From: Polaromonas glacialis
GTDB lineage: Bacteria > Pseudomonadota > Gammaproteobacteria > Burkholderiales > Burkholderiaceae_C
DNA length: 64,000 bases
Assembly (NCBI RefSeq): GCF_000709345.1
Contig: NZ_KL448323.1
Span: forward strand, 3,819,745-3,883,744
Direction of reading: 5' to 3'
This document shows, piece by piece, positions 50,092 through 59,613 of this stretch. The translations under genes and the position numbers were made by a program. The notes below the pieces were generated by a model. It was not told where the DNA came from. It saw only the letters and a list, made by a program, of their open reading frames with translations, and ran no database searches. Position 1 is the stretch's first letter, and each line of letters starts with the position of its first letter.

Positions 50092-50592
50092 ATGAAACAA
50101 CTCCTCAATCTTTGCTTTCTAGTTGCCAGCCTGACCTTGGGACAAGCCGCCCTGGCTCAAAGCCCCGCAGTCACCTCCACCCTTACCGCGCAGCGCGTGG
50201 ACATGGTGAACGGCAAGGCGGTACTCAAACCCGCGGCCCAGAGCAAGCCGGGCGAGGTCATTGAATACAGCGGTATTTACCGCAACGCCGGCACAACCGC
50301 AGTGGACAAGCTCCAGGCCATCGTGCCCGTGCCTGCCGGAACCACGTTTGTTCCTGGCAGCGCCCTGCCGGCAGCGGCACTGGCGTCCATCGACGGCACC
50401 CGTTTTGCGCCCTTGCCGCTGACTCGCATGGTCAGGCAAGCCGACGGCAGCGAGCGCAAGGAAACCGTTCCGCTGGCTGAATACCGCGCTTTGCGCTGGG
50501 ATGTCGGCTCGCTGGGCGCTGGCACCAGCGCCGTGGTGAGCCTGCGCGTGCGCATTGACGCACCTGTCGCCGCTTCTGGCGCCAAACCCTAA
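50092..50592 (+). CDS. small exported DUF11-like protein
   Basis: 166 aa from the ATG at 50092. Signal peptide MKQLLNLCFLVASLTLGQAA-LAQ. The mature domain has GEVIEYSGIYRNAGTTAVDK, then LQAIVPVPAGTTFVPGSALP and LRWDVGSLGAGTSAVVSLRV, the pattern of a DUF11/conserved-repeat beta-sandwich (Y...Y.N.G...), present once. First gene of a four-gene run of exported proteins. Possibly a periplasmic subunit or capping partner of the larger proteins; that role is inference. Confidence 0.8.
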   Translation: MKQLLNLCFLVASLTLGQAALAQSPAVTSTLTAQRVDMVNGKAVLKPAAQSKPGEVIEYSGIYRNAGTTAVDKLQAIVPVPAGTTFVPGSALPAAALASIDGTRFAPLPLTRMVRQADGSERKETVPLAEYRALRWDVGSLGAGTSAVVSLRVRIDAPVAASGAKP

Positions 50593-50710
50593 ATCTGTTT
50601 GAGTTTCATACGACAGCGCTGAGCCAGGCGGCCCGGCGCTGAACGTTCGCGTGTTCGTTGTCAGTTGTTCGTTGTTTTTGTCTTTTTTTGAATTCAGGAG
50701 AAACCTCATC

Positions 50711-53362
50711 ATGTATGCCCATCCCATCAGTCCGCACCCGTTGCGCCTGCCCCATTTCTTCACAAGATGGCTGGCAGCTTTGTTTGCTGTCTTTTTGCTG
50801 GCGCTGGCCGCCATGCCGGCACATGCTGCAGCGCCTGCTGCAGGCGCTTCCATTAGCAACCAGGCCTCAGCCAGTTATGCCGACGGCTCGGGCGTCTCGC
50901 GTACGGTGACCTCCAACGTGGTCAGTACCACGGTGACGCAGGTGGCCAGCATGACCCTGACCGCCAACGGCGCCCAGACCGCTACGCCGGGCAGTGTCGT
51001 TTATTACCCGCACACCCTGACCAATACGGGTAACGGTTCGGACACATTCAACCTGAGCACCACCAACAGCGGCATGTTCTCGATGTCGACCGTGCAGGTC
51101 TTTGCCGACAACGGCAGCGGACAGCCCACCGGATCGGTCATCACGTCCAGCGGCCCCCTCGCTGCAGGCGCTGCCTTCAAGTTCATCGTGGTCGGCACCT
51201 TGCCTAACACGGCAACTGCAACGCAGACCAATGCAATCATCGTGACGGGTGCCAGCGCGCTGACACCGACTCAGAATGCATCGAACACCGACACCACCAC
51301 CGTGACCACCAACGCCGTGGTGACGCTCACGAAAGCAGTGAGTGTTTCCAGTGGACCTTCGCCCGCTTCGGTAGCTGCGCAAGTTCCTTACACCTACACC
51401 CTGACGTACACGAATACAGGTAACAGCACGGCGACCAGCGTTGCAATTTCCGATGCGATTCCTGTCGGCATGACGTATGTCGCTGGTTCTGCGCGCTGGA
51501 GCGTAACGGGTTCCACGACTGCAATTGATACCGGGGTCGCAGTGGGTACTGCACCCAATCAGGTGACTTCGTCGTACACGTCAGGCACCAAGACCTTTCT
51601 GGCGACCCTGTCCCAAGTGACGGCAGGCCAGTCGGGCACCATTTCTTTCCAGGTCAAGGTGGACGTTGCCACGGCACCCGGCGTGCTGAACAACGTTGCC
51701 ACCACGTCGTACAACAACGGCACAGGCCCTGCAACAGGCTCAGGCACGTCCAACATCGTTCCTTTCACCGTGACGCAAAGCGCCAATGTGACCCTGACGG
51801 GCGCAACGGTGGCAGGTCCTGCCGCACCGGGTTCCACGGTCAGCTTCACCAATGTGGTGACCAATACCGGTACCGGTATTGACACGTTCAATATCACTTT
51901 GGGTGCGACCAACAATTTCCCATCGGGAACCACGTTCCAACTGTTCAAGAGCGGCGGCACTACGCCGCTGGTCGACACCAATGGCGATGGCACCATCGAC
52001 ACCGGCCCGCTGGCCGCTGGCGCTACCTACGGCGTGATCCTGAAGGCCACGCTGCCGCCTAATGCCACCAATACCGGTGTGCCGTTCAGCATCAACAAGA
52101 TCGCCACTTCGGTGTTTGATCCCACCAAGTCGGCTACTGCTGCTGACACGCTGACAAGCATTGCCAACGCTTCCGTTGACTTGACCAATAACCTGGCCGC
52201 CGCTGCGGGCGTGCCCGGCGTTGGTGCAGGCCCTGAAGCCACGTCACAAGCAACCAACACCACGAATCCAGGCACCACGACGGTTTTCACACTCGTCGCC
52301 AAGAATACGGGCCCATCGCCTGACACCTTCAACTTCAGTGCCAGCACGGTATCCGGTTTTGGTTCGTTGACCCTGCCTGCGGGCTGGACGGTGACCTTCA
52401 AGGCCAGCGTTGCAGGTGCTTGCACCAGTACGGGTGCAACCATCATCAACTCAGGCTCCGTGGCCCCTGCCGGCTCAGTCATGGTTTGCGCCGAGGTAAC
52501 AGTGCCTGCTGGCTATGCTGCAGGAACGAATGACCTGTATTTCCGTGTTCTTTCGCCCACCTCTGGTGTCGGCGACACACTGCATGACGCAGTGACGGTC
52601 AACGCAGTGCGTTCGCTCAGCATCACGCCGAACGGCGCTGGCCAGACCTACCCAGGCGGCTCCTATGTATACAGCCACACGCTGACCAACAACGGCAACG
52701 TGCTTGAAGGAAATGGCGCGCTCAGTTCCATCACTTTGGCTGCCGTGAACAACCAGTCTGGCTGGACCTCAACGCTGTATTACGACAACGGTAACGGCAC
52801 ACTGGACGCGGCTGATCCCCTGATCACTGGTGCCCTGAATGCTGTGCTGGCTGCGGGTCTTGCGCCTGGCCAGTCCATCACCATTTTCGACAAGGTGATT
52901 GCTCCCAGTGGCGCCGTTCCTGGTGCGGTGAATGCAACGACCATCACGGTGAATACCGCCAATGGCACCTACATCACCACCGTTCCTGCTGCTGCTGTGT
53001 CTACGGACAGCACCACGGTCATCGCCGGTAACCTGACCTTGACCAAGGCCCAGTCGCTTGACACCGGTTGTGCAGGTGCTACAGGCTCAACCATCTACAC
53101 CTCCGCCAACTTGAGCGCCAAGCCTGGCGAATGCGTGCTGTACCAGATTATCGCCACCAATGTTGGTTCTGCTGATGCCACCACGGTTGTCGTTTCTGAC
53201 GTAACACCGACCTATACGAAGCTGAAAAACCTGGCCGCCACGACAGCGGGGACTGTTACCGGTCCTGCCGTCAACGCTACAGGCGCCATCACAGCCACTA
53301 TCGGCACACTCACTTCCAGCCAGTCGGCTGTGGTGACTTTCGGTGTGCAGATCGACCAGTAA
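50711..53362 (+). CDS. 883-aa exported DUF11-repeat protein
   Basis: The start is the ATG at 50711, preceded by CAGGAG. The signal peptide ends LALAAMPAHA-AAP. The mature protein is a chain of beta-sandwich repeats of ~120-150 residues, each with the Y.YTLTYTNTGNSTATSVAI-type motif: around residues 55-75 (VVYYPHTLTNTGN), 225-260 (YTYTLTYTNTGNSTATSVAI), 380-400 (SFTNVVTNTGTG), 540-560 (FTLVAKNTGPSPDTF), 640-660 (YVYSHTLTNNGN) and 840-860 (CVLYQIIATNVGSADATTVV). It is very rich in Thr, Ser, Ala, Gly and Asn, nearly lacks Lys, and has almost no Cys. Probably an extracellular or periplasmic stalk or adhesin. It ends just before a strong terminator-like hairpin. Confidence 0.85.
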   Translation: MYAHPISPHPLRLPHFFTRWLAALFAVFLLALAAMPAHAAAPAAGASISNQASASYADGSGVSRTVTSNVVSTTVTQVASMTLTANGAQTATPGSVVYYPHTLTNTGNGSDTFNLSTTNSGMFSMSTVQVFADNGSGQPTGSVITSSGPLAAGAAFKFIVVGTLPNTATATQTNAIIVTGASALTPTQNASNTDTTTVTTNAVVTLTKAVSVSSGPSPASVAAQVPYTYTLTYTNTGNSTATSVAISDAIPVGMTYVAGSARWSVTGSTTAIDTGVAVGTAPNQVTSSYTSGTKTFLATLSQVTAGQSGTISFQVKVDVATAPGVLNNVATTSYNNGTGPATGSGTSNIVPFTVTQSANVTLTGATVAGPAAPGSTVSFTNVVTNTGTGIDTFNITLGATNNFPSGTTFQLFKSGGTTPLVDTNGDGTIDTGPLAAGATYGVILKATLPPNATNTGVPFSINKIATSVFDPTKSATAADTLTSIANASVDLTNNLAAAAGVPGVGAGPEATSQATNTTNPGTTTVFTLVAKNTGPSPDTFNFSASTVSGFGSLTLPAGWTVTFKASVAGACTSTGATIINSGSVAPAGSVMVCAEVTVPAGYAAGTNDLYFRVLSPTSGVGDTLHDAVTVNAVRSLSITPNGAGQTYPGGSYVYSHTLTNNGNVLEGNGALSSITLAAVNNQSGWTSTLYYDNGNGTLDAADPLITGALNAVLAAGLAPGQSITIFDKVIAPSGAVPGAVNATTITVNTANGTYITTVPAAAVSTDSTTVIAGNLTLTKAQSLDTGCAGATGSTIYTSANLSAKPGECVLYQIIATNVGSADATTVVVSDVTPTYTKLKNLAATTAGTVTGPAVNATGAITATIGTLTSSQSAVVTFGVQIDQ

Positions 53363-53380
53363 CAAGGTCGTGAGCTTCTT

Positions 53381-53413
53381 GCGGAGGGAGGCGAAAGCCT
53401 CCCTCCGCTTTTT
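53381..53413 (+). terminator. strong hairpin terminator between the 883-aa and 2031-aa genes
   Basis: GCGGAGGGAGGC and its exact reverse complement enclose GAAA (a GNRA loop), followed by TTTTT. 12-bp GC-rich stem, 18 bases after the stop. It should end or reduce transcription before the large downstream gene. Confidence 0.9.
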
Positions 53414-53447
53414 AGAAACCAGCCGCAACGTGGTTTCTAAAAAGCGG
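53405..53447 (+). promoter_or_regulatory. 17-bp hairpin overlapping the terminator (possible antiterminator)
   Basis: CCGCTTTTTAGAAACCA (53405-53421) and its exact reverse complement (53431-53447) with a 9-nt loop. Its 5' arm uses the last four bases of the terminator stem and the whole T-run, so both structures cannot fully form at once. It lies 38 bases before the start of the 2031-aa gene. Confidence 0.6.
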
Positions 53448-53484
53448 CATACCGCGAGCCAGCCCATACCCATCCAACCCCTCC

Positions 53485-56400
53485 ATGCTTTTTCGCCTGT
53501 TTCGCACGCTGTTGTCCTGTTGGCTGTTGCTGGTCTTGTTGACTGCGGCACAGGCGGGGCCCGCGCCTGCAGGCACAGTCATCAGCAACACGGGTACGGG
53601 TACGTATGTGGATTCCGTCTCCGGCTTGTCAGTGCGGCTGAAATCCAATACCGTCAACACCACCATCACGATGCTGGAAGCCTTGACCCTTTCCGCCAAC
53701 CAGACAGTGCTGGTGGCCAGTGGCACTTCATTTGCCATCAGCCATACGCTGACCAACACCGGCAATGCGTTGACCTCCTACCGCATCACGGCCAGTGTTG
53801 CTGCTGGCAGCGCGTTTACGCCTCTTGGTGTGCAGGTGACCCAGGACACCAATTCCAATGGCCGTGCCGATGCGGGCGAACCCGTTATTGCCTCCGGCGG
53901 CGTCATCTCGCTGGCGCCCGGGGCCAGCGTCAATTTGCTGCTGACGGCGCAAGCGCCCGCAACGAGTACGCCGGGGCAGACCGCACAGCTGGTGATTGCG
54001 GCCGTGAGTTCGTTGCAAGGCGTCAGTGCCAGCAATACCGACACCATAACGCTGACCACCGGGGCTGCGATTGTGGCAACTTTGGCGGCATCGGCTGCCA
54101 CCGCCGCACCTGAAGCGTCGCTCAGTTTTACCGCCACGGCAGTCAACAAGGGCAGCGCAGCCGCTGCGCCAACGGTGGTTACGTTGAATGGTGCGCCGGC
54201 CACTCTGTTTGTGCTGCGTGTACCCGTTCCCGTCAACGTGACTTTTGTATCCATCCAGACGCCGGTGAGCCCTGGCGCGCAGGTGCTCTACCATCTTCTG
54301 GGTAGTGCCACCGATACCTATGTCACCAGCTTGCCAGCTGGCGCCGTGGTTGATGTCGTGGCCTGGGGCGTTGCCAGCCTTTCACCGGGCGCTAACCTGC
54401 AGGGGCAGTTCGCCGTCACCGTTAACGCCAATGCGGCGGGCATGATTGCCGGCACGGCCTATACCGACTGGACGGACCAAGCCGCCCCGTTAGTTACTGG
54501 CAGCAATACCGTGGTGCTGCCTCTGCCTGCCCGGGCAGCCAAAATTGCTTTTTATACCAGCACAAGCTACCTCACCCCCGCAATACAGAACCTGACCGGC
54601 AGCCCGCTGTTCGTCCAAGTGGATGCGGCCGCCTGCAATAGCAGCTCGACCCAGATCAATACGGCACCGGTGACACTGGTCAGCCAGCTCACCGGCGATA
54701 CGGAACGCTTTACTGCGGTCGAAACGGGTGTCAACACGGGCTTGTTCCGCATCTTGCCCAACGTGCCGACAGCCAATGCAGCGTTCCATGTCGTGGCCTC
54801 GGGCGATGGCATCCTGGAGGTGCTGCGTGATGATGTGGTCAGTGCGACCATCACCGCCTGTGGCAGCATTTCAGTTTCGGCGACCACCACCTTGCTGATC
54901 GATCCCAGCGGCGTGGTCTATGACGGCAAGACCAACCAGCCGGTTGCAGGCGTGACCGTGCAACTGATCGATGTCACCGGCGCGGGCAATGGCGGGAAAG
55001 CGGGCAGTGCGGCGACGGTATTCCTGCCTGACGGCGCACCGGCCCCAAGTCAGGTTGTCACCCTGGCCGATGGCAGTTTTGCCTTTCCGCTGGTGGCGCC
55101 CAGCACCTACAAACTGATGCTGGGCACACTGGTGGGTTATACCTTCCCCTCGAAACTGCCGGCAGCGCTTCAGCCGGCGGGGCGTCTGATTGATGCGCAT
55201 GGCTCTTATGGCAAGGAGTTCATCATCGCCAGCACGGACAGGGCACCGGTACGGTTTGATGTGCCGCTTGACGCGGGCGCGACCGGCGGGCTCTTCATTC
55301 AAAAAACAGCGAACAAGACCACTGCCGAAATCGGTGATTTCGTCGACTATTCAGTCAAGTTCAACAATGTCACCGCCGTGCGGCTTCCAGCTACCGTGGT
55401 CAACGACAGCCTGCCGGCGGGTTTTGCCTATGTGCGGGGTACGGCCAGGCTCAATGGCGTGCCGCTTCCTGATCCCGCTGGCGGAACCGGTCCCGCCCTG
55501 CATTTTTCGCTGGGTAGCGTGGCGGTGGGCGCCCAGCCGGTCCTGAGTTATCGCGTTCGCGTCGGCGCCGGCAGCCAGGGCGGCAATGGCGTGAACACGG
55601 CGCAGGCGGCCAGCGGCAATGTCCTGTCCAACAATTCGAGCGTTCGCGTTCAGCTTGTCGGCGGCGTGTTTTCAAACAAGGCCTATCTCATCGGCAAGGT
55701 GTTTGCCGACTGCCGCCAGAACGGCATCCAGGATGCGAGTGAACCCGGCATTCCCGGTGTACGGCTTTATCTGGAGGACGGCACCCATGCCGTCACCGAT
55801 GAAGAGGGCAAATACAGCCTGTACGGTTTGACCCCTCGCACCCATGTGGTCAAAGTCGACAGTACCACCTTGCTAGCGGGTGCCACGCTTGAAGTGCTGG
55901 GCAACCGCAATGCGCTGGATCCGGTCAGCCGGTTTGTCGACCTGACCCACGGTGAATTGCAGAAGGCAGACTTTGCCATTGCCGAATGCACACCGGGCAT
56001 TCGTGAGCAAATCGCGGCGCGGCGCAAGGCGCTGAGCGCTCCCAACGAAGTCCTGCAGGCCGCCGGCCTTCTGCTCTCGTCTGCCGCTTCGTCGGTGACT
56101 GTTGACGGACGCACCTTGCCGTCCAGCGGCACCATCGGCCTGCCTGGCGCGCTGCAAGCCAGTGGCAGCAACAGCCCCAAGCTCCTGCCCGCCACGACCT
56201 CGCCTGGTGTGACCGTATTGGCGGCTTCCTCAGCCGGTGCGCTGGGAGCGGTCGGTGATCCGGGCGGCTCTTACGCACCGAATGCGCAAGGGGTGCCCCA
56301 GCCGCTTTTCACGCCCGGCAAGGCGCTTCCTGATGCGGTGGCTTCGGCTCATATTCCGGCTTCCCCGTCAGTGCCTGACGAGCAAAACCAGTTGATGGAG

Positions 56401-59400
56401 CCGCTGGAAAACCTTTTGCCCCGTCTTGGCCCTGAAGTTGGTTTTATCAACTTGCGCAATGAGCAGGTATTGACCAGCGACCAGACCCGGGTCCGCGTCA
56501 AAGGCCCCGTGGGCGGGAGTTTTGAACTTCTGGTGAATGACCAGCAGGTGCCCGTCACCCAGGTCGGCAAGAAGAGCAGCCTGGAAAAGAATGGCACGCT
56601 CGCCTGGGAATACATCGGCATCAACCTCAAGCCGGGGCGCAACACCTTGACCCTGCGGGCGACGGACCCCTTTGGAAATCTGCGCGGCCAGGAACGGATC
56701 ACCTTGCTAGCGCCCGGTGCGCTCGCAAAAATCCGGATTGATGTTTCACCGCAACCTGTTGCCGACAGCGCCACGCCACTGCCTGTCACCCTTCACTTGC
56801 GCGATGTGCAAGATCTGCCCGTTGCGGTCCGCACCCAGGTCACCCTGCAGTCCACCCTGGGCCAGTGGCAGACGCCCGACCTTGACCCGCAACAGCCGGG
56901 TATTCAGGTATTCGTTGAAGGCGGCGAAGCACGCTTTTTGCTGCTGCCGCCGGCCCAGCCAGGCAAAGCCGAACTGAGTGCCGCCAGTGGCAAGGTCAGT
57001 GCCGTGGCCAAGGTCGAATTTCTGCCCAAGCTGCGCCCCATGATGGCGGTCGGCCTTGTGGAAGGAACGATCAACCTGCGCAACCTCTCGCCTTCGGGGC
57101 TGCAGCCCATGCAAAGCGGTGATGTGTTCGAGCGCCAGATCCAGAGTGCCTCGCGCAGCTTTGACAACGGCAAGGGCGATGTGGCTGCCCGCGCCGCACT
57201 GTTTCTGAAGGGCAAGGTGCTCGGCTCCACCCTGCTGACCCTGGCTTACGACTCTGACAAACCCTCGGATACCGCGCTGTTCCGAGACATCCAGCCCAAC
57301 CAGTTTTACCCGGTGTACGGTGACTCGTCAGCCCGTGGCTTTGATGCCCAGTCGACTGGAAAACTCTATGTCATGGTGCAAAACGGCACCAGTTATGCGC
57401 TGCTGGGCGACTACTCGACCCAGAGCGACAATCCTGCGCGTCAGTTGACGCAATATTCGCGCGCCCTCAATGGTGTCAAGGGTCGCGTACAGGAGGGTGT
57501 CTATACGGTCGAAGGCTTTGCCAGTCGCACCTCGACTACGCAACTGGTGGAAGAGTTTCGGGCCAACGGCACTTCCGGGCCATTCCGGCTGAATGTCAAC
57601 GGCGTGGTCAACAGCCAGCAGGTGAACATTCTCACGCGTGACCGCAACCAGCCTTCGGTCATTGTCAAGGATGTTCCGCTCGCCGCCTTCACTGACTATG
57701 AGCTGGAGCCTTATTCTGGCCAGCTGCTGCTCAAGAGCCCGGTGCCCAGCGTGGATGCCGACCTCAATCCGGTGTTCATCCGGGTCAGCTATGCCGTGGA
57801 TTCGGGTGGCCCGAAGCATTCGGTGGCCGGCACCGATGTCAAGGTTCAGCTGACACCCAACCTTGCCGTGGGCGCAACGCTCATTCGCGATGCCGACCCG
57901 GCCAATCAGCAAAGTCTGGCAGGCATCAACATGGTCGCCAGGTTGGGCGACAAGACGCAGGCTACCGCAGAAATCGCTCGCAGCTCGACCGACCTCCAGG
58001 GTAGCGGTGCCGGCCAGCGCATTGAAATCCGGCATGACGACCCGGCCTTGCAAGCGCGTGTCTGGGCGGTGCTTACGGATGCAGGCTTTTTCAACCCCAA
58101 CAGCCCGCAATCAGCGGGCCGGTCTGAGTACGGCGTCAAGGCAGGCATTCCGCTGGACGAAAAAAACCGGCTCGTGGCAGAAGCCCTTAAAACTTCAGAT
58201 GCCATCACTGGCGCTGAGCAGACCGGCGCCGAACTCAAGCTGGAGCACAGCCTGCCAGGCAATGCCCGGATTGAAGCCGGGTTGCGTTACAGCCGCGCTA
58301 ATGCAAGTTCGGTCTTGACGGCCTTGCCGCTGCCTGGCACTTCGTTGCCGGTCATTCCAAATACAGCTGCGCTTGCCGCCGCTTCTGCGCAGACCGGCTT
58401 TACCAGCGCACGCGTCAAGTTGACGGTGCCCGTGCCCAATTTTCCGCAGGCTGATGTTTTCGGAATCGCTGAATACGCCATTGACGGCAGCGGAGGGCGT
58501 CAGATGGGCCTGGGCGGCAACTATGCCGTCAATCCAACAACCAAGCTGTACCTGCGCCACGACCTTGCCAACAGTCTGAATGGCCCCTACAACCTCAATC
58601 CGGCCGTATCGCAATACACAACCGTGGCCGGCATCAACACCGAGTTGCCGGACAGCACGCAAGTTTTTAATGAATACCGCATGGGCGACAGCCTCAATGG
58701 CCGCAGCAGTGAAGCTGCCGTCGGCCTGCGCCGGCTCTGGCGCCTGGAAAGTGGCCTTGGTCTTACAGGCAGCGTACAGCGCATCAAGCCTTTGACTGGC
58801 GTGGTGGCGGACGATTCCAGTGCCGTGACGCTGGGTGTCGATTACGTGGCCGCCGCCGACTGGAAGGGCTCCGCCCAGGTGCAGTGGCAAACATCTTCGG
58901 CCTCGCGCAGCTGGCTTGCCACAGCAGCTCTGGCGAACAAGCTCGATGCCGACTGGACGCTGCTTAATCGTGCCTTGTACAGCCTGCAGACCAACCTTGC
59001 GGCAGCTGGCGGGGAGCGCAAGCTGGTTACGGCGCAGTCCGGTTTTTCATACCGTCCCGTTGAAACCGATGAGTTGAACGCGCTGAGCCGCATCCAGTTC
59101 AAGCGGGACCTGGACAGCACCTTGGGGGCAGGGCTGAATCGTGATGAGTCGTCCTGGCTGGTATCCACCCATGTGAATTTCCAGCCCAGCCATCACTGGC
59201 TGATGACCGGCCGATATGCCGCGCGATGGGTAACCGACCGTGCCGGCACGCTGGACAGCCGCTCTTTCACCCAGCTCATGGGCGGGCGTTCTACCTGGGA
59301 CATCACCGATCGCCTGGATATCGGCCTGCAGGCTTACCGCATGTGGGGCAATGGCGCCGCAGAAACCGCCATGGGTATCGAGGCTGGCTACCTGGTCTGG

Positions 59401-59580
59401 AAAAACCTCTGGCTTTCACTGGGGTACAACGCCAAGGGCTTCAAGGCGGCAGAGCTGGCAGGCGACGCTTACACTCAGCGCGGCGTGTACCTGCGGCTGC
59501 GCTTCAAATTTGACGAAAAACTGTTTGAGTCTTCCACTGACCGAGCCCCTTCGGCTTCTGCCGCAGCCGTCTCCAATTGA
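53485..59580 (+). CDS. 2031-aa surface protein: DUF11, SdrB-like and Ig-like modules plus C-terminal outer-membrane barrel
   Basis: Signal peptide MLFRLFRTLLSCWLLLVLLT-AAQA. Residues ~30-590: DUF11-like modules (for example FAISHTLTNTGNALTSYRIT near 75) and a regulatory-like domain (SGVVYDGKTNQPVAGVTVQL near 475). ~600-720: a classical DUF11 (FIQKTANKTTAEIGDFVDYS). ~735-790: SdrB-like (GKVFADCRQNGIQDASEPGI, PGVRLYLEDGTHAVTDEEGK). ~985-1190: Ig-like. From ~1225 to 2010: alternating amphipathic strands with FYPVYGDSSARGFDAQSTGK and LYVMVQNGTSYALLGDYSTQ, ending RGVYLRLRFKFDEKLF, as in large outer-membrane barrels, then a 20-residue tail. It may anchor the other secreted proteins. Function unknown. 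Confidence 0.85.
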   Translation: MLFRLFRTLLSCWLLLVLLTAAQAGPAPAGTVISNTGTGTYVDSVSGLSVRLKSNTVNTTITMLEALTLSANQTVLVASGTSFAISHTLTNTGNALTSYRITASVAAGSAFTPLGVQVTQDTNSNGRADAGEPVIASGGVISLAPGASVNLLLTAQAPATSTPGQTAQLVIAAVSSLQGVSASNTDTITLTTGAAIVATLAASAATAAPEASLSFTATAVNKGSAAAAPTVVTLNGAPATLFVLRVPVPVNVTFVSIQTPVSPGAQVLYHLLGSATDTYVTSLPAGAVVDVVAWGVASLSPGANLQGQFAVTVNANAAGMIAGTAYTDWTDQAAPLVTGSNTVVLPLPARAAKIAFYTSTSYLTPAIQNLTGSPLFVQVDAAACNSSSTQINTAPVTLVSQLTGDTERFTAVETGVNTGLFRILPNVPTANAAFHVVASGDGILEVLRDDVVSATITACGSISVSATTTLLIDPSGVVYDGKTNQPVAGVTVQLIDVTGAGNGGKAGSAATVFLPDGAPAPSQVVTLADGSFAFPLVAPSTYKLMLGTLVGYTFPSKLPAALQPAGRLIDAHGSYGKEFIIASTDRAPVRFDVPLDAGATGGLFIQKTANKTTAEIGDFVDYSVKFNNVTAVRLPATVVNDSLPAGFAYVRGTARLNGVPLPDPAGGTGPALHFSLGSVAVGAQPVLSYRVRVGAGSQGGNGVNTAQAASGNVLSNNSSVRVQLVGGVFSNKAYLIGKVFADCRQNGIQDASEPGIPGVRLYLEDGTHAVTDEEGKYSLYGLTPRTHVVKVDSTTLLAGATLEVLGNRNALDPVSRFVDLTHGELQKADFAIAECTPGIREQIAARRKALSAPNEVLQAAGLLLSSAASSVTVDGRTLPSSGTIGLPGALQASGSNSPKLLPATTSPGVTVLAASSAGALGAVGDPGGSYAPNAQGVPQPLFTPGKALPDAVASAHIPASPSVPDEQNQLMEPLENLLPRLGPEVGFINLRNEQVLTSDQTRVRVKGPVGGSFELLVNDQQVPVTQVGKKSSLEKNGTLAWEYIGINLKPGRNTLTLRATDPFGNLRGQERITLLAPGALAKIRIDVSPQPVADSATPLPVTLHLRDVQDLPVAVRTQVTLQSTLGQWQTPDLDPQQPGIQVFVEGGEARFLLLPPAQPGKAELSAASGKVSAVAKVEFLPKLRPMMAVGLVEGTINLRNLSPSGLQPMQSGDVFERQIQSASRSFDNGKGDVAARAALFLKGKVLGSTLLTLAYDSDKPSDTALFRDIQPNQFYPVYGDSSARGFDAQSTGKLYVMVQNGTSYALLGDYSTQSDNPARQLTQYSRALNGVKGRVQEGVYTVEGFASRTSTTQLVEEFRANGTSGPFRLNVNGVVNSQQVNILTRDRNQPSVIVKDVPLAAFTDYELEPYSGQLLLKSPVPSVDADLNPVFIRVSYAVDSGGPKHSVAGTDVKVQLTPNLAVGATLIRDADPANQQSLAGINMVARLGDKTQATAEIARSSTDLQGSGAGQRIEIRHDDPALQARVWAVLTDAGFFNPNSPQSAGRSEYGVKAGIPLDEKNRLVAEALKTSDAITGAEQTGAELKLEHSLPGNARIEAGLRYSRANASSVLTALPLPGTSLPVIPNTAALAAASAQTGFTSARVKLTVPVPNFPQADVFGIAEYAIDGSGGRQMGLGGNYAVNPTTKLYLRHDLANSLNGPYNLNPAVSQYTTVAGINTELPDSTQVFNEYRMGDSLNGRSSEAAVGLRRLWRLESGLGLTGSVQRIKPLTGVVADDSSAVTLGVDYVAAADWKGSAQVQWQTSSASRSWLATAALANKLDADWTLLNRALYSLQTNLAAAGGERKLVTAQSGFSYRPVETDELNALSRIQFKRDLDSTLGAGLNRDESSWLVSTHVNFQPSHHWLMTGRYAARWVTDRAGTLDSRSFTQLMGGRSTWDITDRLDIGLQAYRMWGNGAAETAMGIEAGYLVWKNLWLSLGYNAKGFKAAELAGDAYTQRGVYLRLRFKFDEKLFESSTDRAPSASAAAVSN

Positions 59581-59613
59581 TCTTGCGTGGCGAGCGCCCG
59601 GCATGAAACACGC

